Origin: Ryuthela nishihirai
Lineage: Eukaryota; Arthropoda; Arachnida; Araneae; Heptathelidae
DNA length: 64,000 bases
Assembly (NCBI GenBank): GCA_038380435.1
Contig: JAWZYU010000013.1
Coordinates: 67,722,446-67,786,445, forward strand
Reading direction: 5' to 3'
This document shows positions 56,271 through 64,000 of this stretch, piece by piece; the stretch's first letter is position 1; the number at the start of each line of letters is the position of its first letter. The notes under the pieces were generated by a model. The model did not search any database. It had not been told where the DNA came from and worked only from the letters and a program-made list of their open reading frames with translations. The position numbers and the translations under genes were made by a program.

Positions 56271-57370
56271 CAGTTTCGCCTCAGTAAAGCTTTCGACATC
56301 TTGGACCACCACATTCTCCTACAAAAATCAGGAATACGCAGTCCTCCCTTTCACTAGTAAACAATTTTCTTACTAATCACTATGTTGTAACAAAAATCAG
56401 TACTAACGACAGCAAGCTTAACTCTGTAAAATATGGTGTTCCTCAAAGCTCAATTCTGGGACCAACGTTACTTTTAACGTTTATTAACAACATTACTAAA
56501 ATTATCATCAACAGCAAATTATACGTATATGTGGACAGCATTTTCTTATTATATAGTCACTATGACCTAAATCAGACGTATAAAGTACTACAAGAAGATT
56601 TTAATGCACTCATCAGATGTTTTCATATTAATAAACTGAACTTAACAAAACGAAAAAATTTAAGATTTACTTCCGTTGCTCTTTGTTCAAAACTCAATTT
56701 GTCTAAACAATAACATTGCAAGTTTAATGTGTTAAACACATTAAACTTGCAATGTTTGTGTCCACATTTAGAACTAGTAGATGAAATAAAACACTTAAGT
56801 ATGATAGCTGATACTAATTTAAAATCCAATAAACTTATAAATAAATTATGTGATAAGTTTAGAGACTGTGCAGTCAAAATACACTTTGTAAACTTTTTAA
56901 TTCCAAGACACATCAGTTTACTAATTTATAATCTACTGCAAAGTCTATCTTAAGATACGGTTTAGCAATTTATGGGAATACATTTAAAACTTATCAGAGC
57001 AAATTAACTACTATACATAACTCTATTTTAAAACTGATTGATCTCAGCATTAAAAAGCTAAATTTTACAAACTGTAAAAATAGATTTCTTCATCATAACA
57101 TTCTTTCAGTTCGAGATTCACATTTTTACATTATAATTATACAAAATTATTTTTCACACGATCATAAACACCTAATTGATTATTACATTAATATACAGCA
57201 AAAGCGTAATAATTTCTATCAAACACCGAAAATTAAAAATCAATATGGAAGAAATGCAAAAAAAAAATCAAGATCTCTTTTCTCTTCAATAAATTATCAA
57301 CTGATTTGTTAAATATTCCATCCTACACTACGATGAAACCGTCTTTAAAAATTTGGTTACTTCGAAGGTA
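56270..57370 (+). mobile_element. CR1/L2-like LINE, RT domain remnant
   Basis: Plus-strand RT remnant in shifted frames: LSKAFDILDHHILLQK (motif A), then TNDSKLNSVKYGVPQSSILG (motif B, GVPQGSILGP type) and LYVYVDSIFLLY where FADDT is expected, so the catalytic Asp pair is lost. FHINKLNLTKRKNLRF and VDEIKHLSMIADTNLKSNK (thumb) follow, then about 100 residues of C-terminal region to 57300. The SKAFDxLDH and GVPQ signature separates it from the RTE-like copies and suggests the CR1/L2 or Jockey side of LINE diversity. Confidence 0.75.
56712..56756. repeat. Perfect 22-bp inverted duplication in a LINE
   Basis: AACATTGCAAGTTTAATGTGTT (22 bp), one A, then its exact reverse complement, lying inside the RT thumb-coding part of the CR1/L2-like LINE. 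As in the 44820 palindrome, one arm appears to be an inverted copy of the other. Confidence 0.85.
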
Positions 57371-57462
57371 AAATAAAATTAAATAACAAAACAAACACCA
57401 TAATTTACACACTTTGTAAACGTAAGTTTATATTCCCTGCAGTCTTAACCTTTTGAAGACGA

Positions 57463-57590
57463 CTGGTACAGCAGTTGTACCAGTGAGAAAACTTGGCAAA
57501 AAGACGGCTCTAGTATAGCAGTTGTACCAGTGAGAAAACTTGGCAAAAAGACGGCTCTAGTATAGCAGTTGTACCAGCTACTTCTTTCCC
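57463..57590 (+). repeat. Three 47-bp subterminal repeats with a palindrome
   Basis: GCAGTTGTACCAG recurs at 57471, 57518 and 57565, exactly 47 bp apart. The first is embedded in CTGGTACAGCAGTTGTACCAG, where CTGGTAC and GTACCAG pair. The unit also contains TGAGAAAACTTGGCAAAAAG then ACGGCTCTAGTATA. Their position just inside the left end is typical of transposase binding sites. Confidence 0.88.
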
Positions 57591-57777
57591 CAAGTGCAGA
57601 GTGGGAAGGCAGCTAAGCCGATAGTGACAGGTAGTGGTGTCTCTGCCGCGAGCAGAGAGGGAGGGTGAGTCGGAACTGAGAAGAGAATAAAAGGTCGCAC
57701 TAAATTCTTTCCCCCCGTGTCAGTTGCTTATTCTACTACAACATTTTTTTTGTCTGTATTAATTTATCGTTTTAGAA

Positions 57778-57876
57778 ATGGCGAAACATAAGAAAGTTCT
57801 GATCGATGAAGAAATCCTAAGTCAGTTGTTTCAAAGTAATGAAATATTTGTTGATTCCGATTCTGATTGCGAATAG
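57778..57876 (+). pseudogene. Truncated piggyBac-like transposase start
   Basis: A 32-codon frame starting MAKHKKVLIDEEILSQLF and ending VDSDSDCE before TAG. The acidic DSDSD stretch and an early EEIL helix resemble the N-terminus of piggyBac-family transposases. Beyond the stop the sequence is AT-rich with no transposase motif. Placement relative to the TATA-like box and left end fits a gene whose body was deleted. Confidence 0.65.
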
Positions 57877-58079
57877 GACGAAATTTTACAGTTGAATGTG
57901 TTACTATATTTCTAAAATCTAATTATTTTAGTGACAAATGTCACTATTTATCATTTTATAAATATTTTAATCATTCATTTCAACTATTAAGGTTTAAAAT
58001 TTGCTTATGATAATAAATATCATGAGTATGGCTATTTTAATAAAATAATTAAAATTATTTATTCTGAACTATATTTTTA

Positions 58080-58160
58080 CACACATACTCACAAAGGGGG
58101 CGGGGAGAAATGACGCCATCACAAAGAGGGCGGGGAGAATGATCCTTTGTGAGTATTACT
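58080..58160. repeat. Direct and inverted CACAAAGRGGGCGGGG repeat
   Basis: CACAAAGGGGGCGGGGAGAA and CACAAAGAGGGCGGGGAGAA are direct repeats about 30 bp apart, flanked by ATACTCACAAAGG and CCTTTGTGAGTAT as inverted arms. It lies within the piggyBac-like element and may be a small hairpin element. Confidence 0.6.
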
Positions 58161-58174
58161 AAATTTAATGGAGG

Positions 58175-58232
58175 CTAAGCTCCTGTCAGACCTCTGTGGC
58201 AAGCAGCTGCTTGAGGGGGTATTTATTTAATT
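58175..58232 (+). mobile_element. SINE-B, 3' end only
   Basis: AAGCTCCTGTCAGACCTCTG then TGGCAAGCAGCTGCTTGAGG, the conserved end of SINE-B, with a T/A-rich tail. Head and body absent. Confidence 0.78.
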
Positions 58233-58754
58233 AAAAATGATTAAAGTTGTGTATATTTCGTATATTTTTCAAGAAATGTTTTAAAACCTAAAATGGAGGC
58301 GAAACTGCAATGAAATCGAATCTCTTCCCCCCGCCCTTACTTATTTTCAGCTGGATTGAGTTTCTTTCCCCTCCATCCCCCCTCTTTTGTATATCTGGGC
58401 CTGCATACGCTATAAATATAATATGTGAGCACCCCTGCTATAACATAATTCTCAGATGAAAACATTTTCCCTTGTAATTTCCAGGTATTCATTTTAGCAA
58501 AGATGGATCTAGAAGGATGGATGCAAAAAAAAAATCTAATATTTATATTTTATGTATACAGGTTTTTGAGAGAAAAAAAATGTTTTAAAGATAGAGAGAA
58601 AATAGGGAAAACTGAAAAACAGGGAAAATAATATGCCAGATTGTATTCTGGTCTTCCCGGATTCGGCTCGATAATACCCCCCTCCCCCCACACACAAACG
58701 TATTTATACCTAGTTTAAATGTGCATCGTCTTTCAATGGCGCATTCGTTTTGAA

Positions 58755-58925
58755 AGTCATAAAAGGACCTGGGTTCGAGCCCCTGATTATTTATGGATGT
58801 TCATGTCGTTTTCTGCTGAGGTCCCGCCATCTTCACAGACCTTGAATTATGGTGCATAAAATAACAGGATCCTCTTAGACATTTGTGGCAAGCAGCTGCT
58901 TGAGGGGATATATATATATTAATAC
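58755..58925 (+). mobile_element. SINE-B copy lacking the start
   Basis: AAAGGACCTGGGTTCGAGCC (B box), then TTTTCTGCTGAGGTCCCGCC and ATCTTCACAGACC, and the end GGCAAGCAGCTGCTTGAGGG. The A-box part is replaced by unrelated sequence. Confidence 0.82.
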
Positions 58926-58994
58926 AGTAAACAGTATATTAGATAGATAAAATAATGGAAAATTTCAGTGTTATACCAAAGGTGATATATGTCC

Positions 58995-59240
58995 AGAAGC
59001 AAGGGCGGATCTAGCGGGAGAGGGAGGGGAGCGAGGGAGCCATGCCCCCTTTTCAGAATGTTAATAATGGTAAAAAACGGCACAAAAATGATGAAACTTA
59101 TTGATATTTCATGAATTTTCAAGAATTTTTTTAAAACTTGTAATGGGAAGAAGAAATGCTATACTGCATTGAAAATAGTCTCTTGCCCCTCCCCCTCGTT
59201 TGCATTTCTTCTGATTGGTTGTGTTTCTTGCCCCCCCCCC
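58995..59240. repeat. GGGCGGATCTAG-type MITE debris
   Basis: GCAAGGGCGGATCTAGCGGG starts a stretch containing GCCATGCCCCC and CCCCTCCCCCTCG that parallels 14920-15130. No clear second end or target duplication. Confidence 0.35.
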
Positions 59241-59975
59241 CACATCTTTTTTTTTCTAGTCCAGGGATGTTCAGAAATTTAATTAATTAGCCTTTAATTT
59301 AATAATCTCTTTATAGATGATATTATGGAAGTTAAATATCTCTAAGATTTCTAACATCAGTTTTTCTGCTTTCATCTGTGTGATTTTTGAATATTTAAGG
59401 ACCCTAAATCTCATGGGCATAAAAAAATTGCAAAAACTAAAACTAAACATCTTACAAATATTATTTGACCCAAACTGTTATTAGTAATGTTTAATTTATT
59501 TTCAACACTCACTAGACTTTGAACTTTCCATTCAAAAACATTCGAAATCTTGAATTATTTTGACCAACCTCTGTACATAAGTGGCTATTAGGAAGTTAGT
59601 TGGAGGAGAGGAGAGAAAGCGTCGCAGTCATGTGGGTTCTTCCCAGCCAGCCAGCCGTGGTGAGTGGAGAGGGCTATAAACCACTTATCTGCAACACAAT
59701 AGTGCTGGTGGGGGTGGAATTCAACGGAAATCCGCTGTTCTTTTAGGTTAGAAACTTGTCAAGACAGCCGTCTCCAAAAGGTTAACAGGCTTCGCGGAGA
59801 TGTAGGAGATGTATAAATGTCCGTTACTCTTCATGTTTCCATATGCGAGTACTTTCTCGAGTGGGAGTTACGTAATATTAATGCTCAGAATTTTGATTCT
59901 TTTTGTTTTATTTGTTATGAGCAGATTCCAATCTGTTCATAACTTAATAAAAACGTTTCTCCACAAGATGCATAT

Positions 59976-60600
59976 TTAGTCAGCGCGTCGTATGACCTTG
60001 GCGGGTCCGCTTCTGTTCCCAAGGAGAGGAAGCCGCCAGAGCACAACGAATTTCTTGTCCCAAGAGGGGGGCTTTAAAAACCATAGATATGCTGCACCCC
60101 CCGCCCACCACCAATATGCCATTAAGTGCAGCATTCTATCAGAGAAACAATAAATAGGCCATAAAACTGTAGACGCATCCATACTTCTACGGAACTCGCC
60201 ATCGCTATCAACTATGGTCCTCGTCGCACGAATTCCCTGTGGGACGGTGCCTGTCGAAAAGCCTACCATTAGCGCGCGGGAGAAACAAGACACCGACCGC
60301 CCCCTGGTCTCCAGGTAGCCCTTTAATGTCTTCCCACACTGTTTCGGGGAACGACAAGCCCAGGAAACAAAACAAAATTCATGAGAAGTAGCCACGATAC
60401 TGGCACCCCAGAATCGCACGACAACAGGACCCGGGGGCGACCAATGAAAGTAATGGTGGGCCAACAAATGATCCGCCAAATTTCGATGCTTCGAGAGAAC
60501 TTTTGTCTCTCACTTTCAGAAAAAGAAAACTAAGTCAGTCGAGAAAAGGAGAAGAGAAGGAAAAGTTGAGGGAGAAGGACGTGTTCTTGTGTTGTCTTAC
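59976..60600. other. GC-rich island, unresolved
   Basis: The base composition rises sharply at about 59975 and stays high to about 61000. A 167-codon minus-strand frame (60479-59976) starts MADHLLAHHYFHWSPP and is rich in Trp, Arg and Gly, but shows no domain I recognise. A plus-strand acceptor-like CTCTCACTTTCAG is at about 60508-60520. In such an AT-rich genome this may be a promoter or first-exon region rather than a protein-coding exon. Confidence 0.3.
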
Positions 60601-60801
60601 TTCGAGGAGAACGCGCCTAGTCCTCTCCAAGAATGCTCGATTTGCCCTGATGTAAGAGGACAAGCCGCCCAGAGATGGTGATTGTGCGCGATACAAGCTA
60701 TCAGCCACGTAAAATCAACTTTTAAAAGAAGAAACTCTTCCCGTTGAACGGGGATGAGATCACCTGCTCCTGCTGACGTATGCTCCCACTCCTTCTTCAA
60801 G

Positions 60802-60983
60802 TGCCGTCGCGCAAAATCTTGATGGTTCCGGCAACGTTAGAGATTAAAGACGCGGTCATGGTCAAATGTTCTCCGGATTTTCACTCCCTGTTCGTGTGTG
60901 GACCACCAATTGTTACAGACAAAGACAATTGTGCCATGTCCTGTGCTTTCTGCTCCCGTGATGCTGAAAGTAGCCGAAAATAA
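60802..60983 (+). CDS. Candidate terminal exon of an unknown host gene
   Basis: After a pyrimidine-rich acceptor (CTCCCACTCCTTCTTCAAG, AG at 60800-60801) about 60 codons are open, continuing VPSRKILMVPATLEIKDAVM then VKCSPDFHSLFVCGPPIV and ending CAMSCAFCSRDAESSRK before TAA at 60981-60983. Five Cys in the last 40 residues suggest a small secreted or extracellular domain, but I recognise no family. AATAAA at 61070-61075 could end the transcript. A frame starting at ATG 60780 would need no splicing and is the alternative. Confidence 0.3.
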
Positions 60984-60989
60984 TAAGAT

Positions 60990-61655
60990 GTAGGGAATGA
61001 CCCCTTGTTTTCTTGTGGTTAAGGAAGTCTCCTAAATGCTTAAATCAGTTCTGTGCATAAAAAAAAACTAATAAACGGTATCAGTAAAAAGGAAAAAACA
61101 AACGAATAGGACTATAATCAGTCTTGGGCCTGATAGAAGCCTTAACAAAATCTTTAATTAACGTTGTAAAATAGTTGTTCGAATTGTAAGAGTCAGCATG
61201 AACTCGAACTCAGGAGAGGAGTTTTGTGAACTATTGTTTTGAGATCTCCACTTAAGCTGTAAATACTTACAACTATTAAATTGTTTGTTTATAATATCAG
61301 AAGGAATCAACATTATTTTATGTTGCTGCTCTAATAACTTTGTTCAGATAGAAAGTAAATATCTACGGCCAATTCGTTTTCAGAAAAATAATGTAATGTA
61401 CGCTTAAAAATAATAGTCATGTGAAAACATATATTTTAGAGGGAGAATAATCATATTAACCCCCCTAACATATTCCAAGATCTTATAAATTTATACTGTA
61501 TGATATGTAATAGCAAAAACAATTGTAAAATGTAAATGTATATGCCATTTGTTGAATAAACTGTTGTTGTTGTTATTATTATTATTTGTGCCATAAAACT
61601 CACCGTTTTCGATGATTATCAGGAGGGGGAGTAGGTGGAATGCTCATTTCGTCTC
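60990..61655. other. Possible 3' UTR then AT-rich spacer
   Basis: Contains the AATAAA at 61070-61075 and a GTTGTTGTTATTATTATT microsatellite near 61565. No other feature recognised. Confidence 0.35.
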
Positions 61656-61659
61656 CTCC

Positions 61660-61900
61660 TCATCCGCTCCTTATAAAAAATTTTCACCCTCTTCCAGGGG
61701 AGGTCTGAAACTCTCTGAAGTATATTATAGATATCACTCTCCATGTCGCAATCTTTCATTTAGCATAAAACATATTGCGAAGGTTTGGTCCCAATCAACC
61801 ATCCTTTGTAAAAGGTTGTTCCCATGTTTTATGATAAGTCTAGAAACTCTCTAAAGTATATAATAAATGTCACCCCCCAGGTGATTTTTAATAACTGCTA
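61660..61900 (+). repeat. Satellite lineage 2, two units
   Basis: GTCTGAAACTCTCTGAAGTA, ATTATAGATATCACTCTCC, GTCGCAATCTTTCATTTAGC and GTCTAGAAACTCTCTAAAGT then ATATAATAAATGTCACCCC, with the AAACTCTCT words about 150 bp apart. Confidence 0.7.
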
Positions 61901-63350
61901 ATGCTAAGTCTATGAGAGACACCGAAGTTTAACTGCTAAAAGTAAGTCTATGGGGATTTCGAGAAATTCAAACTCTCCCACCCCGATTTTATTGACCTAG
62001 CGTGTTCTCACATATCTTGTATTCTTTCCCTTGGTGAAATGAATGCTCATGGAAAGTTTGGTGACCCTAGCTCTTCTAAGGGTAGGATGCATAATCGGAC
62101 AGATACACAATCCCACAGAAACAAACAAACTTTCTTCTTTGTATATTTGATTCATCATTTCTTATTTAAAAATTTTACGATATCAAACTGCTTTTACAAA
62201 CAGTTTCTAATATCTTATTTTAGAACTTTATTTTTCTAAAATTATTATTTATGATTTATTTCACCTCTTTAAATAAATTATGAATAATGCATTGCAAACA
62301 AATTCCTGAAGGTTATTATGAATAACAATATCAAGAAATTAAAAAATATGATATTGAAATTTTGGATTTAAGACAATTATTTATTTCTAAAATACTTCTG
62401 TTTGTATTTAAAAACTCAGATATATTAAAACTGCAACATATAGAAATAAATCTTAGAAATAGAGAACTTTATTATGTATCTTTTTCAAGAAAAGAAAGAA
62501 AAGAATGATAATATTTTTAAAATCAATTTTTTTTATTTCACATTAAGTAAATTACCTCATTTCATATGTCATTAATGAACAAATCTCAATCATCAATTTT
62601 TTTAAATTTATTTCCTCTCTTAAACCTCTGAATCTGTACTGTAAAAAAAATGAATATCGATAAAAATAAAAATGTAATTTGACAACCTGTAAGAGCATAA
62701 AGCTTATTGGTTGTTCTTATCTGGCTTCTATTTTAATAGATTTCATTTCACAGTAAATATTTTACATATATAGCTTTATTTATGTTCATTTGTATATATT
62801 TGTTCATACTGTATTATGAATATATATTTTAGCATCATCATTTATATGTAGGCATTATATGTCTTATATTTATTATTTTTATTAAGTTTATTATTATATG
62901 TTATATATATAGTCAATAAAAAATCTTCTCACTGAGAAAAATACTAATATCCTTCGAAGTTAATAGTTTACAAATTTAAGCAATTATTTAACGATTTACT
63001 AATTTAAATATAACATGTAATTTTAATTTTTAAATGCTATTCAATGATTCTATGGATATTACATTTGAGAACAATGAGGCTGATTTCTTTAGCATATAAA
63101 CCTCACGACAACTCTGACCAAAGCATATTGCTGAATATTGCTTTATTATTAGTATTCTTGGCCTTCAAAGTTTGCAATCTGATATTTGAAGGAATTATTA
63201 TATTTCCTATTTTTACAGTCTTCCTATTCAGTAAAGAGGAAAAAAAATATTTAAAAAATGCAAAAATATCTATTATTTTCTATGCGCACTAATAAGTAAG
63301 AATAAAATGAAAAAATAAACTTATCTATCAATTCCAAATCTCAGACCCAT
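61901..63350. other. AT-rich stretch without recognisable genes
   Basis: Very AT-rich, especially 62240-63040. No exon or transposon recognised. A direct repeat of AACTGCTAA and AGTCTATG occurs near 61890-61960. Confidence 0.4.
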
Positions 63351-63356
63351 TTAAAT

Positions 63357-63565
63357 GTGATCATGGCCGAGTGGTTAGCGCGCTTGTCTACTAATCTAAG
63401 GGACCTGGGTTCGAGCCCCGGATAAGGCATGGCTGTTTGTGTCGTTTTTCTGCTGAGGTCCTGCCATCCTCTCAGACCTTCTACTATGGCATATAAACTG
63501 ACAGGCTCCTGTCAGACCTCTGTGGCAAGCAGCTGCTTGAGGGGGTATTTATTTTTTTATTTATT
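63357..63565 (+). mobile_element. SINE-B, best-preserved copy
   Basis: About 205 bp. The tRNA-like head CATGGCCGAGTGGTTAGCGC (A box), CTAATCTAAGGGACC and GGGTTCGAGCCCCGG (B box) is followed by TTTTTCTGCTGAGGTCC, CTGACAGGCTCCTGTCAGAC and GGCAAGCAGCTGCTTGAGGG, then a T/A-rich tail. The GAGTGGTTAGCGCG start recalls class II (Ser/Leu-type) tRNA genes. The acceptor stem cannot close, so it is a SINE. Confidence 0.92.
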
Positions 63566-63807
63566 CATTCTACGGGTAAAAGATAGTTTTTTAAGTATTC
63601 TATCTCCTTTCATAGTAATATGAATTGACTAAGAGATTTAATCATTGACAATTTTATTTCACATTTATATTCTACGTGCAAAACACAGGTGAAAAGCGTT
63701 TTTTTTTTTCACTTTTTAAATTTATTGGTAATATTTCTACTTTTCAATGGTAATTTTACGTGGTATATTGTCTCTAAATGCCTAGGTAACTCATGAACAT
63801 TTAGCAG

Positions 63808-63890
63808 ATAAAATTTAGTTTTGCCATGAGTGGGATTCCAAACACACCTCCCAGTCATATGCTGGGTGTTCTTGACTACTAATCTATCAG
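63808..63890. repeat. tRNA-like repeat arm, single copy
   Basis: ATTTAGTTTTGCCATGAGTG, GGATTCCAAACACACC and CTCCCAGTCATATGCTGGG parallel the arms of the inverted pair at 3650-3800. The remainder to 64000 shows a short CTACTAACTGATCCTTTA that resembles the LINE linker region in reverse. Confidence 0.5.
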
Positions 63891-64000
63891 CTACTAACTG
63901 ATCCTTTAGCTAATGTGACTTATAAATGCGACCGTTGAATTTTTCATATAACGCCATGAGTAGTAGCATAAATGAGAGTTCTGGCACAGTAAAAGGGGCT

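Larger units (their letters stand above)
57445..59785 (+). mobile_element. piggyBac-like element, internally deleted
   Basis: Bounded by TTAA on both sides (57445-57448 and 59782-59785). The adjacent inverted ends CCTTTTGAAGACGACTG and CAGCCGTCTCCAAAAGG match at 15 of 17 positions. TTAA target duplication plus short inverted ends is the piggyBac signature. Just inside the left end lie three 47-bp repeats, a TATA-like AATAAAAGG (57687-57695) and a short ORF. The transposase catalytic region is missing. Internal sequence carries SINE-B fragments at 58.2 and 58.8 kb, so the element is not recent. Confidence 0.88.

Noticed and set aside
57463..57590. CRISPR-like regular repeats
   Set aside because: Repeats are contiguous 47-bp tandem units without unique spacers, in a eukaryotic transposon end.
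59976..60479. 167-codon minus-strand frame as a gene
   Set aside because: No recognisable domain, unusual composition, and GC-rich DNA gives long chance frames. Kept only as part of an unresolved island.
63357..63425. Possible tRNA gene
   Set aside because: A and B boxes are present, but the acceptor stem does not close and the same sequence heads a dispersed SINE with a constant body.

Overview
This is a 64 kb piece of an animal nuclear genome, most likely an arthropod and plausibly a chelicerate. It is AT-rich, has no operons or dense coding, and is packed with metazoan transposon families: RTE-like, I/Jockey-like and CR1/L2-like LINEs, several Tc1/mariner transposons, hAT and piggyBac-like elements, MITEs and tRNA-derived SINEs. 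The host assignment is an inference from repeat types; no host gene here is recognisable enough to name a species. No complete host gene was found. The best host-gene candidates are two GC-richer islands, about 10.8-11.5 kb and 60.0-61.1 kb. Each has a plausible splice acceptor, a short open reading frame and a downstream AATAAA.

Layout. 0-8 kb: an old foldback repeat, a ~145-bp-period satellite, a broken RTE-like LINE on + and a better copy on -, and a hAT MITE. 10.8-15.5 kb: candidate terminal exon, a second, internally deleted RTE-like copy on -, and SINE copies. 16.0-17.7 kb: remnant hAT transposase on -. 18-19 kb: satellite split by a SINE. 22-26.3 kb: Tc1 fragment, tRNA-like foldback, a complete but dead Tc1 element with a hAT MITE beside it, both inside a short tandem repeat, then SINEs and another hAT MITE. 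28.4-33.7 kb: a doubled hairpin MITE, a ~270-bp tandem repeat, a 441-bp hAT element, and a three-level nest (SINE in Tc1 in hAT-like element), followed by a LINE with its 5' and 3' ends fused. 34.5-42.6 kb: SINE in SINE, a minisatellite, an I/Jockey-like RNase H fragment, and more satellite. 43.5-47.7 kb: an I/Jockey-like LINE on - interrupted by a young DD41D-spaced Tc1/mariner-type transposon whose transposase is spoiled by one stop codon. 48.2-48.65 kb: an apparently perfect 217-bp inverted repeat. 52.4-57.4 kb: the longest RTE-like LINE copy, satellite and a CR1/L2-like LINE. 57.4-59.8 kb: an internally deleted piggyBac-like element flanked by TTAA and carrying SINE fragments. 60-64 kb: the GC island, satellite and SINE copies.

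The elements do not act as a pathway. Their nesting gives a relative order: the satellite and old LINE copies are the substrate, the Tc1 and hAT elements came later, and the SINE family with 11-bp target duplications and the DD41D transposon are among the most recent arrivals. Coordinates of degraded repeats are approximate. All family calls rest on motifs read by eye, with no database search.
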